From Metamycoplasma subdolum (lineage in GTDB: Bacteria > Bacillota_I > Bacilli_A > Mycoplasmatales > Metamycoplasmataceae), in NCBI RefSeq assembly GCF_033546815.1, contig NZ_CP137846.1, positions 124,001 to 188,000 of the forward strand: a stretch of 64,000 nt of DNA, given 5' to 3'. This document shows positions 10,245 to 24,327 of the stretch, in pieces (positions within the stretch are counted from its first letter, which is position 1; each line of letters starts with the position of its first letter). The translations under genes and the position numbers were made by a program. Below the pieces are notes generated by a model that saw only the letters and a program-made list of their open reading frames with translations, did not search any database and was not told the origin of the DNA.

Positions 10245-10523
10245 ATGAACATTGAACCTATTGTTAATGCATACCATTCTGCTAATGCTAGCGAAGGAAA
10301 TTTAGCATATGGTCTTACTATGATTGCTGCTAGTTTAGCAATTGGTGGAACTGGAATTGTTTCACTTGGACAAGGTATTGCTGTTGCAAAAGCCGTTGAT
10401 GCTGTTGGAAGAAATCCAGAAGCTACAGCAAAAATCCGTGGTCTTATGATTATCGGGCTTGCTTTCGTTGAAACTGCTTCAATCTATTGTTTTATTATTT
10501 CATTGCTTTTAATCTTTGTCTAG
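10245..10523 (+). CDS. atpE: ATP synthase subunit c
   Basis: 92 residues, two transmembrane helices joined by the polar loop GRNPEA. The ion-carrying carboxylate is the Glu in GLAFVETASIY in helix 2. No extra sodium-binding residues are obvious, so protons are the likely ion. About 15 residues precede helix 1. GGAGAAAAT ribosome site; 9 bases after atpB. Confidence 0.97.
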   Translation: MNIEPIVNAYHSANASEGNLAYGLTMIAASLAIGGTGIVSLGQGIAVAKAVDAVGRNPEATAKIRGLMIIGLAFVETASIYCFIISLLLIFV

Positions 10524-10532
10524 GAAAAGAAA

Positions 10533-11072
10533 ATGCTTTTAAACAAAATTATGGCTGCTAAAAGTGGTGTTAGTGAAGAAATTAACAACACTTTTGCCAA
10601 CCTTACATTCAGTTGACCATTCTTTGTTTTTGCTTTAGCAACATTGATTGTACTTTCAATTTTTATAACTCTTTTAGTGTACAAACCACTAAAAAAGATG
10701 CTAAAAAAACGGCAAGAATTTATTCAAAATAATATTGATGAATCAATCAAGGCTAAAGAAAAAGCATTGGAAACAAAAGAAACAATTGACAAACAAATTC
10801 TTGATGCGAATTTACACGCTAATGAAATAGTTGCGAGTGCAAAAAGTGAAAGTGAAAAGATAATTTTTGCTGCCACACAATCTGCTAATAAAAAGGCTGA
10901 AATCATTTTAGAACAAGCGAATTTATTAGTTGCAAAACACAAAAAAGAATTCGAATTGAAGCAAAAAGAAATAATCATGAACTCTGCCATTGAAATTGCG
11001 AAAAAGATCATTGGCAAAGAGTTAAAACCGAAAGATCATCAAGCAATGATTGACAAAATAATGAAAGAATAA
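10533..11072 (+). CDS. atpF: ATP synthase subunit b
   Basis: 179 residues from ATG 10533 (AGGAAAAG site 9 bases after atpE; a later Met, MAAK, is possible). One membrane helix at about 30-50, then the long charged helix of the peripheral stalk (KKMLKKRQEFIQNN onward). Unlike some mycoplasma b subunits, no lipobox Cys is seen. It anchors F1 through the delta subunit. Confidence 0.93.
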
Positions 11073-11073
11073 C

Positions 11074-11634
11074 ATGAATGAAATTAATCAATTAATCCAT
11101 AATTGATCTTTTGCCTTATTCGATTTAGCGTGTGAACTTAATAAGATCAAAAAAATGGCTGATGATGTAAGTGCTATTGAAAAAGTTTTAAAGCAAAATA
11201 AAGAATATCTGAACATTTTAGATTCATTCAATATTAATTCAAAAACAAAGATGAATTTAATTGATGAAGCTTTTGGAAAATTTGATGAAAAGATAGTTAT
11301 TTTTATTAAATTAGTTTCTGAAGCACACATTGCAAAATTACTTTTAATTATCTTAAATAAATTCCTAGAACTTTGCAATAACAAAATGAATGTTAAATAT
11401 GGTCATATCTACACAACCATTGCTTTAACAAATAAACAAATAGAAGCTTTTGAGAAAAAACTTTCAAAACAACTTTCAAGCGAAGTTCATTTAACAAACA
11501 TTTTAAAACCAGATTTAATTGCTGGAATTAAAATCAAAATCGGGGATTATGTAATTGAAAATTCAGTTGATAATCAACTTAAAAATTTAAAAAAGTTTGT
11601 AGCAAAACAGAAAGGAGAAAAACATGACAATTAA
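11074..11634 (+). CDS. atpH: ATP synthase delta subunit
   Basis: 186 residues, starting [19 protein letters not shown], one base after the atpF stop. OSCP/delta family: an alpha-helical N-domain and the C-terminal segment [29 protein letters not shown], matching the family signature (G-x-x-I-x-V-G-D...D-x-S). The last 11 bases overlap atpA. It links stalk b to the top of the alpha3beta3 hexamer. Confidence 0.94.
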
Positions 11635-13185
11635 ACCAAATGATCTTTCTATGATTATCAAATCTCAGATCAAAAACTTTAGCAAAGAAATTAGTCAAGG
11701 TGAAGTGGGAAAAGTTATCACAGTTGGTGATGGGATTGCTTTAGTTAGTGGATTAAATGAAGTTGAATACGGTGAACTGGTTGAGTTTGAATCTGGCGTA
11801 TTTGGAATGGCACTTAATTTAGAAGAACATCTAGTCGGTGTTGCTATTTTAGGTAATGACCTTGGAATTATTGAAGCAAGCAGTGTTAAGAGAACAAACC
11901 AAGTTATTTCAGTGCCAGTTGGTGATAATTTACTCGGAAGAGTTGTTGATGCTTTGGCAAAGCCAATTGATGGAAAAGGTGAAATTTATAGTACTACCAA
12001 ACGTCCAATTTTTAAAATAGCACCTGGTGTTATGACGCGTGAAGAAGTAAATGATCCGCTTGAAACTGGAATTTTAGCAATTGATGCAATGATTCCTATT
12101 GGAAAAGGACAAAGAGAACTTATTATTGGCGATAGACAAACTGGAAAAACCGCAATTGCCGTTGATACTATTATTAATCAAAAAGGCAGAAACGTTTACT
12201 GTATTTATGTAGCAATTGGACAAAAATCTTCAACAGTAACTCAAATTGTTGACAATCTAACCAAGCATGGAGCAATGAAATATACAACAGTTGTTACAAC
12301 ATCTGCCTCAGATTCTTCGCCTTTACAATATATTGCACCTTATACAGGTGTTACTATCGCTGAAGAATGAATGCATCAAGGCAAAGACGTGCTTATTATT
12401 TATGATGACTTATCGAAACATGCTGTTGCTTATCGTACATTATCATTGCTTTTACGTCGCCCTCCTGGAAGAGAAGCTTATCCAGGCGATGTTTTCTATC
12501 TACACTCTCAACTTTTAGAAAGAGCTGCTAAGATGAATAAAGAAAATGGCAATGGTTCAATTACCGCCCTTCCTATTATTGAAACTCAAGCAGAAGATAT
12601 TTCAGCATATATTCCTACAAACGTAATTTCAATTACTGATGGTCAAATATTTACTAAAGAAAGTTTATTTAATGCAGGTCAACGTCCAGCAATTGATGTA
12701 GGTTACTCAGTTAGCCGTGTTGGAAGTGTAGCACAAACTAAACTTATGAAAAAAGTTGTATCAAGCTTGAAACTTGAACTTGCTCAATATAATGAAATGC
12801 TTTCTTTTGCTCAATTTGGATCAGACCTTGATCAATCAACTAGAAATATTCTAGATCATGGTGCAAAAGTTTACAACTTTTTAAAACAACCTCAATATTC
12901 ACCATATTCACTAACAAGTCAAGTTTTAATTCTTTTCTGTGCAAAATATCGTTTAACAAATCCAATTCCAGTTGAAGAAATTCAAAACTATCGTGATAAA
13001 CTTTTAAACTTTTTTAAACAAGATGAACAATCAATGAAAGTTGCTGGTATGTTAACACAAGCAACCGACTTAACTCAAGAATTAGTTGAATTAATTTATG
13101 ATCAAATTTTACGTTTTAATGAAAACTTTATTAAAACAATTGCTCATTACAATCCTGAAAATTACATCCCTGTACCAGAACTTCC

Positions 13186-13207
<22 letters not shown>
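11624..13207 (+). CDS. atpA: ATP synthase alpha subunit
   Basis: 527 residues. Walker A GDRQTGKT at about 169-176, [11 protein letters not shown], and the alpha signature [17 protein letters not shown] at 12368-12370 and 13187-13189 are Trp; the true end is WRVYKK then TAA at 13205-13207, so the gene overlaps atpG by 22 bases. Reading UGA as stop would make it appear to end exactly at the atpG start. Non-catalytic nucleotide-binding subunit of F1. GGAG site before the ATG. Confidence 0.98.
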
Positions 13208-15612
<2,405 letters not shown>

Positions 15613-15613
<1 letters not shown>

Positions 15614-15990
15614 TGGCAAAAGAAAAAGTACAAATTAACTTAATTATTTCAACACCACAAGGTGTTTATTTTGATGATTTAGTTGACATTGTTACTTTTA
15701 AAACTTCTGAAGGTTATATTGGCCTTATGCCGGGTGCTACTAAATTTATGGCCGCCATTGTTCCTTCGAAACTTTATATTAATTTTGAGAATACTGATAA
15801 AAGAAAAACCTTTTATGTAGATCATGGAATAGCTCAATTTAAAGATGATGTTTTATATCTAATTTTGAATGAAATTGATACAAATCCTCTTTCGAATGAA
15901 AGAAAAAAGATGATTGAAGATGCTCAAAAGAAATATTCAATTGTTGAAGAAATAAGAATCAAAAGAAAGATTCTTGAAAATAAAAAATAA
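15613..15990 (+). CDS. atpC: ATP synthase epsilon subunit
   Basis: 125 residues; ATG overlaps the atpD stop by one base (TAATG). Beta-sandwich N-domain with GYIGLMPGATKFMAAI, where the usual motif is G.xGILPGH. The C-terminal helices are short. Last gene of the operon, followed by a terminator. Confidence 0.93.
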
Positions 15991-15999
15991 TAGCTTGAC

Positions 16000-16025
16000 A
16001 GTCAACTTATATGTTGGCTTTTTTT
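16000..16025 (+). terminator. Terminator of the ATP synthase operon
   Basis: Stem AGTCAAC / GTTGGCT (one T-G pair), 6-base loop, then a run of seven T's. Confidence 0.8.
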
Positions 16026-16037
16026 ATTGCAATTAAA

Positions 16038-16073
16038 AATTAAAAAGTGACTTTTATTAAGCCACTTTTTAAA
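16038..16073. terminator. Bidirectional hairpin after the convergent lipoprotein gene
   Basis: AAAAAGTG ... CACTTTTT inverted repeat with flanking A/T runs, 12 bases downstream of the minus-strand gene ending at 16084. Confidence 0.7.
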
Positions 16074-16083
16074 AATTATCATT

Positions 16084-19000
16084 CTAGTAAAAATCGTCAA
16101 TTTCTACTTTATCCATACCAGATCATTTTGATAAAGATTTAACTTTATTCATCTTCATGAATTTACCGTATCCACCTTCTTTTATAGTAAGAAGAATGTA
16201 TTCTTTTTTACTTATTTCATTAGGTTTACCATCTTCAGTAACTTTGTATTTAAATTTAGTTAATAAGTTTTGTTCTGCTTGGTTATAACCTGAAGTGTAT
16301 AAGATATGCATTAAACTATCCGGGGTGTAAGTATCTTCTTCATAGTAAGTTGATTTCAATACCTTGTTAACAAGATAGTTTGTAAATTGTCTTCTTATAT
16401 GGTCATTATCAAAGTATTTTTTCATACCTCAGAATCCAGTTTGCCCTGCTGCTAATTGTAAAAAGTCTGCTTCTTGAACTTCTCATCATAATGATATTGA
16501 ACTTCTATAAAGCCCGAAGTTTAAACCTTTAGCTTCTCTATCTTTAACTAAAGTTTCACGTCCATACATTTCAAAGATTGCATAGTTTATTATCATTAAT
16601 AAACGGAATGTTGCTTTGTATGATGGCAGTTTTGAATATTTCTTAAAGTTTTCAACTTTAAGTTCAATTCCTGCTGCACTTGCTTCATTTGTAAATTCAG
16701 CACCAAGTAGTTGGAATAATTTGTCAAGTAATTTTAAAGGAGCAAATTCAAATGTTACTAAATCAGGGTCAGTTGGTGTTGAAGGAGGAGGTGTTGGGCT
16801 ACTTCCCCCACTTCCCATGCTGCCTTTAATTAAGTCACGGAAATCAGCCATAGTAGTTCTTTTTTCACCCATGTTAATATTTCTTAACTTATTGTATAAG
16901 AATGATTCTTGTAAATCACTTTTTCCAACTAATAAGTTAATCAATTTAACAAGAGCAGGTCCATTAATAATTTTATCTTCACCAATTATTAAACTAGCTA
17001 GTCCAATGTCTGATTGGCCGAATACTGCTTTGATATCTTTAAGTGCAGCATTTACAAATTCCATTGGTTGTTTTAAATTGAATTTCTCTGCGTGTTTGAT
17101 AAATTGAGTAATTGAACGATTTAAAACTTTCTTTTGGAATCATTCGTGGTCAACAACTAATGTACCAATTCTTTTAATTAAATCTTTTAAGAAATCTTTA
17201 TCATGTTGATCGGTTCCAACTAATCCTAATTTGCTAATGATTAAATCGACTGCAATGTTTAGGATTTCTTCGTCATTTAATACTTCTTTAATAAATGCGG
17301 TTAAATTAAGTTTTAAGTTTGCTCTAGTTTTTTCAAGAGTTTGACCTATTGCTTTTCCTAAAGTTTCACCGCTAACCTTGCTTCCACCTAAAATATCTGC
17401 AAATAAATCGTTAATAAGCTTTTTAGCAATTGGAAGAGTAATTGCTTTATTAAGAATTTTTTGAACTGGAACGCCAAGATCTTTAACTATTAGAGTATCT
17501 AATTTTAAGTTTTTAATTTGATCAACTAGTATTGAATAAGCAACGTTTGATGCAACTGTTATTCCACCAGTATGTTCTGGTTTAGAAAGTGAACCATTTA
17601 TTCCTTTTATAACAATATGTAGAACTCTTTCAATTACTATTAGAAGATCATCTTTATTATATGTTAGCGTTGCTAATGTATTTTTGCTCTTGCCAACTCT
17701 GCCGATAAATTCTTTAACAAAAGAATAAACTCCGGTTAATTCATTTTCTCTTTGCTTATCACTAACTTCAGAATCAGCTAGAGTTGTAATAATAATTTGT
17801 TGAATTTCTTCTTCTTTTACATATTTTGTAAGATCAATCGTTTTAAGTGCAGTAAGAATATTATTTATTACTTTTGCTTTATCAAAATTGTTATTATCAT
17901 CAAATACTTCGGCACTTGCAACTGTATCGATTACACAATCTATTAAATTACCGATGAAATCAAATTGTGTAATTTTAACACTTACTCTTTTAATAAATGA
18001 AGCAACAAGTTCAATGTTTGCACTAGTTGTATCTAACTTGTATTTTTGAACAAATATATTAAGTACAAATTTGATTGTGTCTTTTCAAAGTTTTTGATCG
18101 CTAACTGCTTCTTTTAATGTGTTTACAATGAAGTTTCTAATTATTGATTTATTTTTCTCAGCAAAATATTTAACTAAATCATTTAAGTTTTTCATTGAAT
18201 CAATTTCAGGATCTGTAATGTCTTTTAATGAATTCAGCAATCCATTTAAAGCATCATCAATAATGGCTGTTTCATCAACGATATGATTTAATTTTGCAGT
18301 TATTTTTTGAGCAAGTTCTAAACTTCCGCCATCAGTTTTTACAATTAAATCTTCAAGCTTTTTGGTTTCGTTTTTGATTAAGTTTTTAACATCAATTTTA
18401 TTTAGAATATAAGTTTTGATTTCTTCTTTACTAAATAAGATGTGAGCTATTCTAATAAGTTCTTTGAATTCAATGCCACTTGTGCCATTAGCGTTTTTAC
18501 CTAAAATTACATCCAATACTAATCTAACAAGTTCTGAATTTGAATTTGGATTTATATAATTTTTGAATAAAGTTTTAAATTCTTCACCAATATCTTTGAA
18601 TGTTTTCTTGTTTGCAGGAAGTGTCTCAAAAGTATGCTGAATTTTTGATTTTAGATCTTTGAACAAGGCACTTTTTGGAATATTAGTAATTACATTTTTG
18701 ATATAACTTGAGATTTTTAATTCTTCATCATCAGTAATTGTCGCCTTTGTTTCATTTTCAATTCAAACAAATAGTAGTTTGAAGCCTTTATTTCAAATTT
18801 CTTGGTTCTTTCCAAGTTCATCAATAACTATTTCAGGTAAATCAAATAATTTATTGTTTTTATTATCTTTTAATATAGCAACAAATAATTCTTCAAATGT
18901 TTCAAAATTATAGTTTTCACCCTTTTCAACTGTGTAGATCATTAAGCTATTTAAGAAGTCTATAATTCTTTTACTTTTAATTGTTTTGAAAAGTTCGTTG

Positions 19001-21672
19001 AACATTTTAGCAACAAATTCTTCAACGGTTTTTGAACTAGGATCTCCTGCTAAAAGTAGATTACTTAAACCATTTTTATTAATGTAAGTTGTAATTGGGC
19101 GAACAACAACTATTGAAGCAATGGTATTAACAAGTTCATTAATTAAACCTTTATCTTTTGAAATATCATTAGTAAAGTATTGAATTAACTTTTTAATGAA
19201 AGTTTTACCTTTTGAAGTTAAGTGCTTGTCTTTATTCTTGACAATATCGATAATAAGTTTTGAGATATGTTCTCTATATCTTCCATCAAGAATTCCATTA
19301 ATATTTTCAGGCTTGAAAAAGGCTTGGCTTCTAAAAATTGAAATACCTAATTTTTCAAGACCTGAATCAAATTTGACTAGATTAATGCCATCAACATCTT
19401 GAAAGTCGGTTGAAATTATTTTTAACATTAAACTATGGTTTTTATCAAAACTATTTCCAAATTTATCTGGGTCATTAATTTTGCTAATAGTTTGAACTAA
19501 AACTTTATTAAAGTTTGCTTTTGAATCAGTTAAATTATTATGAATTTCAATGTATGAATTTGCAAGTGCTGCTAAAAATTCGCTTGATCAATTTGCTTTA
19601 GAACTATTAGTTACAAGTTTTTCTACAAAGTAAGCAATATCAGCTTTATCTTCATCTTGAATATCGTATTCTTCAGTTAGACTTGACATAATTTGGCTAA
19701 CAATTAAACTTAATACTTCTGGTTTTTCTTTAAGAGTAGCTGAAAAAATCTCTAAAAGTTCATTTGCTTCAACTTTTAAATCATTAATTAAAAGTGAAAT
19801 TGCTAAAGTAACTGATTTATCTTTTAGATATTTTTGAGGCGTGTCAATTAATTTTTCTCGAATTTTTTTAATAAATTCTTTTGCTTTATTAACTAAAGGT
19901 TCTGATTCTAAAAGTCCATTAAGGATTTTTGAATCGATATTAATTAATTTATTGATATTTTCTTTTGAAATAATATCATCAGCAAGTGCGTTAAATAGAT
20001 TTTTTAAATCACTTTTATCAGTAGTTTTTTCGCTATAGTTTATTAAAAATTCGCTTGCAAGTTCGAAAATTGATTGTCAAGATGAAAATTCTTGATTAAA
20101 AATATTTTTAACATCTTGAATTGAAATTTTATTTAATAGTTTTTGTTTGAAAAGTTGGTTAACTTCACTATTAATTTTTAAGAATTTACTATTTAAAACT
20201 TTGCTTGTGAAGAAACTTTCAGCAAAAAGAACAAGAGGATGCACTTCTTTTTCGCTAGTTAATAATTTTTGAAGTTCATTGTAAAATGATTTAAAACTTT
20301 CCTTTTTAACGCCAATGGCTGCAAAAGCATTATCCATGGCAGCGATAACTAAGTTTTTATCTTGACTTGCTGCTTCAACTTCACTTATTTTAAATAAAGC
20401 AAGTCCATTTAAGTTGATTGATTTAATTATTTTTTGATTTTCAACATTAAATTCAAGAGGGAAGTGTTTTTTGAAAGTATCAATATTTTCTGCTGTTAAG
20501 CCAAGAACTAGAGACTTAATTGTTGATGCTTTTTGATTAAAATCAAGTGCTGTTTCATAACTTTCGCTAGCTTGAAGACCAGTTTCTTTCGCAGGAGAAA
20601 TTAAGGTTGAAAAGTCATGTTTTCCAAGTGCCATTTTCATAAAAATTTCTTGAGCTTGCTTTTTGATTCCATTTAAATTCAAAGTTTCTGCGAATAAATT
20701 ATCTGAGAATTTATTTACATTTTTTAGTAAATATTCTTCGCTTAAAGGCATGATAAAGTTAACTTGTTTACTTTTGGCAACGACTGCTAAATTTTCATTA
20801 ATTTTTTGAGTTAATTCAAATATGTAATTTTTTTCAAAAGTGTTTTTAACAAGTTGGGCGAATTTTAGATTAGGAGTGTTGTAACCAATTATGTTTACGT
20901 TTATGTTTGGATTAATAGTTTTAATTTCATCAATTAAAGCCATAAATTTATTAAGAAATTCAACAACTTTATTATTATTTTCTTTTAAAAGTTTTTCAAT
21001 TTCTTTTTTAAATGATTCATTTACTTCTTTTTTGTGAATTAGTTCAAACATTAAGCTGTTTAATTTCTTGCTATCAACTAAATCATTTCAACCTAAATTC
21101 AATGTAAGTAAATTAGCGTTTTTAATTTGATCTTTGAAGAAAGAAAAACCATTTTGTTGAGGAATAAAATCATTGAAAAGCTTCTTTGTTTTAGATTCTT
21201 TTTGAATTTTGCTATCTGAAACTTCTGCAATCTTTTTGTTTAATGCAAATGTTTGTTTGCTTGCATCTGAAAGACTATATTTAGTTGGGTTTATTAAGAA
21301 AAGATAATCATCAATTTTTGCTTTTGAAAGTGAGAAATTATAGAAACTTTTTAATTTAGTTTCTTTGCTTCCGGCAAGGTTAATTGATTCAGCTAAATAT
21401 GATGACTGGCTTAAACCTTGAATTTGATTTGTTGTTGTATCTAAAAAGTTTGCTTGATCTTTTATTCCGTTAAGGTTTTGACCGCCACTTGTGTCATCAC
21501 CAAGAGCAACAAATTTGACATCACCTTTAATAGCTCGCTGCCATTTGTTTACAATCTTGTTTGGCTTTTCTGGTTTATTTTCGTTACATTTTGCAGCAAT
21601 AAGTGCAGGTGTTGTTGCAATAAGCAAAGAACTTAATAAGACCAGTTTTTTACCTCGATTTTGTTTTCTCAT
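16084..21672 (-). CDS. Giant lipoprotein with SGNH-hydrolase-like N-terminus
   Basis: 1,862 residues in one code-4 frame; I checked the reading frame across the pieces that standard code would break and found only TGA. Signal peptide with lipobox LIAAK-C (Cys29). Residues 53-62 VKFVALGDDTS mimic block I of SGNH/GDSL esterases (FVALGDSxS), TLNLGWNDL near 195 mimics block III (GGNDL) and INVNIIGYNT resembles the following strand. But the nucleophile Ser is Asp (GDDTS), and the C-terminal D-x-x-H block reads ETLNLNG, so activity is doubtful. The remaining about 1,450 residues are Lys/Asn/Ile-rich predicted helices without a domain I know. Its GGAG site overlaps the ktrB stop, so it is co-expressed with the potassium channel subunit. 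Confidence 0.88.
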
Positions 21673-21680
21673 TTTATCTC

Positions 21681-23270
21681 CTATCCGATAGCGACATCTT
21701 CATAAATTCTTCTGTAATGTTCGCTTCTGCTTTTTCCGCGTCCTCAAATTAAAACAGTTTGTTGAATTCCAAGTTGTCCAATTATCATTCAAATAATTAA
21801 AAGAATTTTACTTGCTACTTTAGTTTGAGCAGTTAGTCCAACAGTTAGCCCCGAAGTTCCGAATGCTGAACAAATTTCAAAAAATGCATGAGTTAGATCA
21901 TAAGTTTTACCATTTAAGGCATCATTTAAATTAGCATTTGAATATAGAATTAAGGTTCCAATAAGTATGATCAAGCAACCAATAACTAAAATATTAATTG
22001 CTTTGTATAAAGTTTCTTTGCCGATTTCTCTTTTAAAAGCGGTAACTCGTTTTTTACCAATAATCATGGTAATAATTGAAAGGAAGATTACTCCAATTGT
22101 TATACTTCTAATTCCCCCAGCAGTTGATACCGGGCTAAATCCGATAAACATTAAGATACCTAAAATTATAATACTTTGATGGTTAAAGTGGTAAATATCC
22201 ACTGTGGCAAAGCCCGCTGAACGGGTTGAAATTGTTTGAAAAAAGATTGCTCATGTCTTTTCACCATGCGTTCCATAGTTTTGGTTATTTCAAAATTGGT
22301 TGTGAATTTTTGATGTTGCTGAGAAAGTTAATACTAGCAAGAAACCAATTGTTGTAACAAAAAGATAAGTTACTAATGAAAGTTTTGTAAATAAAGTAAA
22401 TCTATGACGTGGGTTTCTTTTATCTAAACTTTTGATTTTTGAGTAAACATCATAAATTACTGGATAACCAATTCCGCCTAAAAAGATATAAATCATGGTG
22501 AAAATTTGTAAGGCATAATTTTTGTAATAAGGTTGTAAACTTTTACTTCCAATAATGTCAAATCCTGCGTTATTTAAAGAAGAAATTGTATGAAAGACAC
22601 CATATCTAAATGAAAGTGAAAAGTTTTTATATGGATTTTGACTTTCAATTTCATAAGGGTTGAATTCACCAGGTTTAATTTTTTGACTTAAAGTCATTCC
22701 GTCTTCTCATTTTGGACCAAATTCGTATTTCTTATTATTAAAAAGTCCGTCGCCACTTGTATAAAATATCAAACTAAAGATAATAAAACCGGCTAAAAGT
22801 GCAATCAAAAGAAATGTAATTGAAACTTTTATGATCTTTTTAGTTTCACCAATATTATTTCCCCCGCCACGTTCACTCTGGATCTGCTCGCTATTAAAGA
22901 TGTTTAGTTTAAAACTAAAAAGAGTAGTGAAGATGTAGAACTTTAAAGTAAAGACACCAAGTCCACCAATTAAAATAGCGATTGCAACTACTGCTTGACC
23001 AAACATGTTAAAAGTAAAAGCAATGGGCATCGTAGTGAGTCCAGTGTCGCTAAAAGCTGAAGCTGCCAAGAAGAAGCAGTTCATGTAAGTAACCTTTAAA
23101 TTATTTTTAGTTAAATATTCTTTGTTATGACTAATAGGTCAATATAAAAGTAAAGATGCAATTAGAATCACAAGAATATAAACAATAAAAATATATTTAA
23201 TAACGCCAAGCCTTTTAAAGAAATTAAAAAAGCGATTTGAACGTTTATGTCTTATTAGTTGTGCTTTCAT
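21681..23270 (-). CDS. ktrB: Potassium uptake protein, KtrB/TrkH family
   Basis: 529 residues, multiple TGA as Trp. Membrane subunit with four selectivity-filter loops recognisable: AFSDTGLTTMP, LNNAGFDIIG, TRSAGFATVD and FGTSGLTVG, each with the central Gly. About ten hydrophobic helices. Pairs with the KtrA regulatory ring encoded divergently at 23411. The ATG at 23270 has no Shine-Dalgarno site; TATAAT sits 11 bases upstream. The next gene on this strand, the giant lipoprotein, begins 8 bases after the stop. Confidence 0.92.
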
Positions 23271-23281
23271 AATAATGAAAA

Positions 23282-23287
23282 ATTATA
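23282..23287 (-). promoter_or_regulatory. ktrB -10 box, near-leaderless
   Basis: TATAAT on the minus strand with 11 bases between it and the ktrB ATG; expected leader about 5 nt. The 23271-23410 region serves both ktrB and ktrA. Confidence 0.55.
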
Positions 23288-23410
23288 CCACAAACACAAA
23301 AAAATAAAAAAACGCAAAATTCTTCATTTTATATTTATTAAAGTAGATTATTAAATAATTAAAAAACTGAAAATAATAGTAAAATAAAATAGTAATTAAG
23401 GGAGCTTAAA

Positions 23411-24094
23411 ATGAAAAAAATTAGAACAATTTGCATTATCGGTGTAGGACGTTTTGGATCTGCAATTACTGAAGCTTTGCTAGCAGATCGTGAACACAAA
23501 ATAAGACTTGCATTGCTTGACAAAGACGAAAAAGTTTTATCTAAATTTAAAGATGATGTTGATGAAATTTATGTTGCTGACACTGCTGAAAGAAAAACCC
23601 TTGAAGCTGTTAATATTGATAACTATGATGTTGTAATTGCTGCTAGTTCAGATAACATTGAAATAGTTGCTGCTTTAAGTGAAATTGGAGTTAAAAAAAT
23701 TATTGCAAGAGCAACAAGCAAAAGACATGCAAATGTATTAAAACAAATAGGTGTTTCTACTATTATTTCGCCAGAAGAAGAGGCAGGAGAAAGGGTAGCA
23801 CTTTTAGTAGCAAATCCTTCTTTCTTAGAATATTCTCAGGCATTGCATGAAGTACAAGATGGATTCGTTGTAGGGTCAGTAAACATTAAAAATCCAAAAT
23901 TCTTTAACACTAAAATTAAAGAAATAAATGTAAGAAGTCAATATCAAGTAAATATGGTTTTAGTTAAAAGAGGTGTAAGTTCTTATATTCCTGATGGTGA
24001 TTTTGTTTTACAAGAAGATGACATAATTACTATGATTGGCGAACCTGATGGTGTAACAAAAGCGTTTGATCTTTTCATGAATATTCAAAAATAA
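23411..24094 (+). CDS. ktrA: Potassium uptake regulator, KtrA/TrkA family
   Basis: 227 residues. RCK_N Rossmann domain with GVGRFGSAI (about 12-20), the acidic end of beta-2 in LLDKDEKVL and AASSDNIEIVAAL; RCK_C domain from about 140 (INVRSQYQVNMVLVKR ... DIITMIGEPDGV). It forms the cytoplasmic gating ring of KtrB, binding nucleotides; in many Firmicutes the C-domain also binds c-di-AMP, which is family knowledge and not visible here. Ribosome site AAGGGAG before the ATG. Confidence 0.95.
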   Translation: MKKIRTICIIGVGRFGSAITEALLADREHKIRLALLDKDEKVLSKFKDDVDEIYVADTAERKTLEAVNIDNYDVVIAASSDNIEIVAALSEIGVKKIIARATSKRHANVLKQIGVSTIISPEEEAGERVALLVANPSFLEYSQALHEVQDGFVVGSVNIKNPKFFNTKIKEINVRSQYQVNMVLVKRGVSSYIPDGDFVLQEDDIITMIGEPDGVTKAFDLFMNIQK

Positions 24095-24112
24095 TTCAAT
24101 TGATAAATAAAG

Positions 24113-24136
24113 TTCTTGGTGTTCCAAGAATTTTTT
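24113..24136 (+). terminator. ktrA terminator
   Basis: Stem TTCTTGG / CCAAGAA with loop TGTT, followed by TTTTTT. Confidence 0.85.
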
Positions 24137-24327
24137 ATTAAAATTTCAAATTTATTCTTTTTTTAAGAAGGAATTTAAAAATTTTATTGTAATAAAAATG
24201 AATAAAATTTGAATAAAAAGCAATTAATTAATTTAAAAATTTTAATTCTAAAAATTAATAAAAATACTTTTAATTTCTATTAAATAATATAAAATATTAC
24301 TAGTAATTTATAAGAAAGGTACAAGGC

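Noticed and set aside
24137-24327. T-box or other riboswitch before ileS
   Set aside because: Only A/T-rich sequence; no T-box bulge motif or antiterminator pair could be found.
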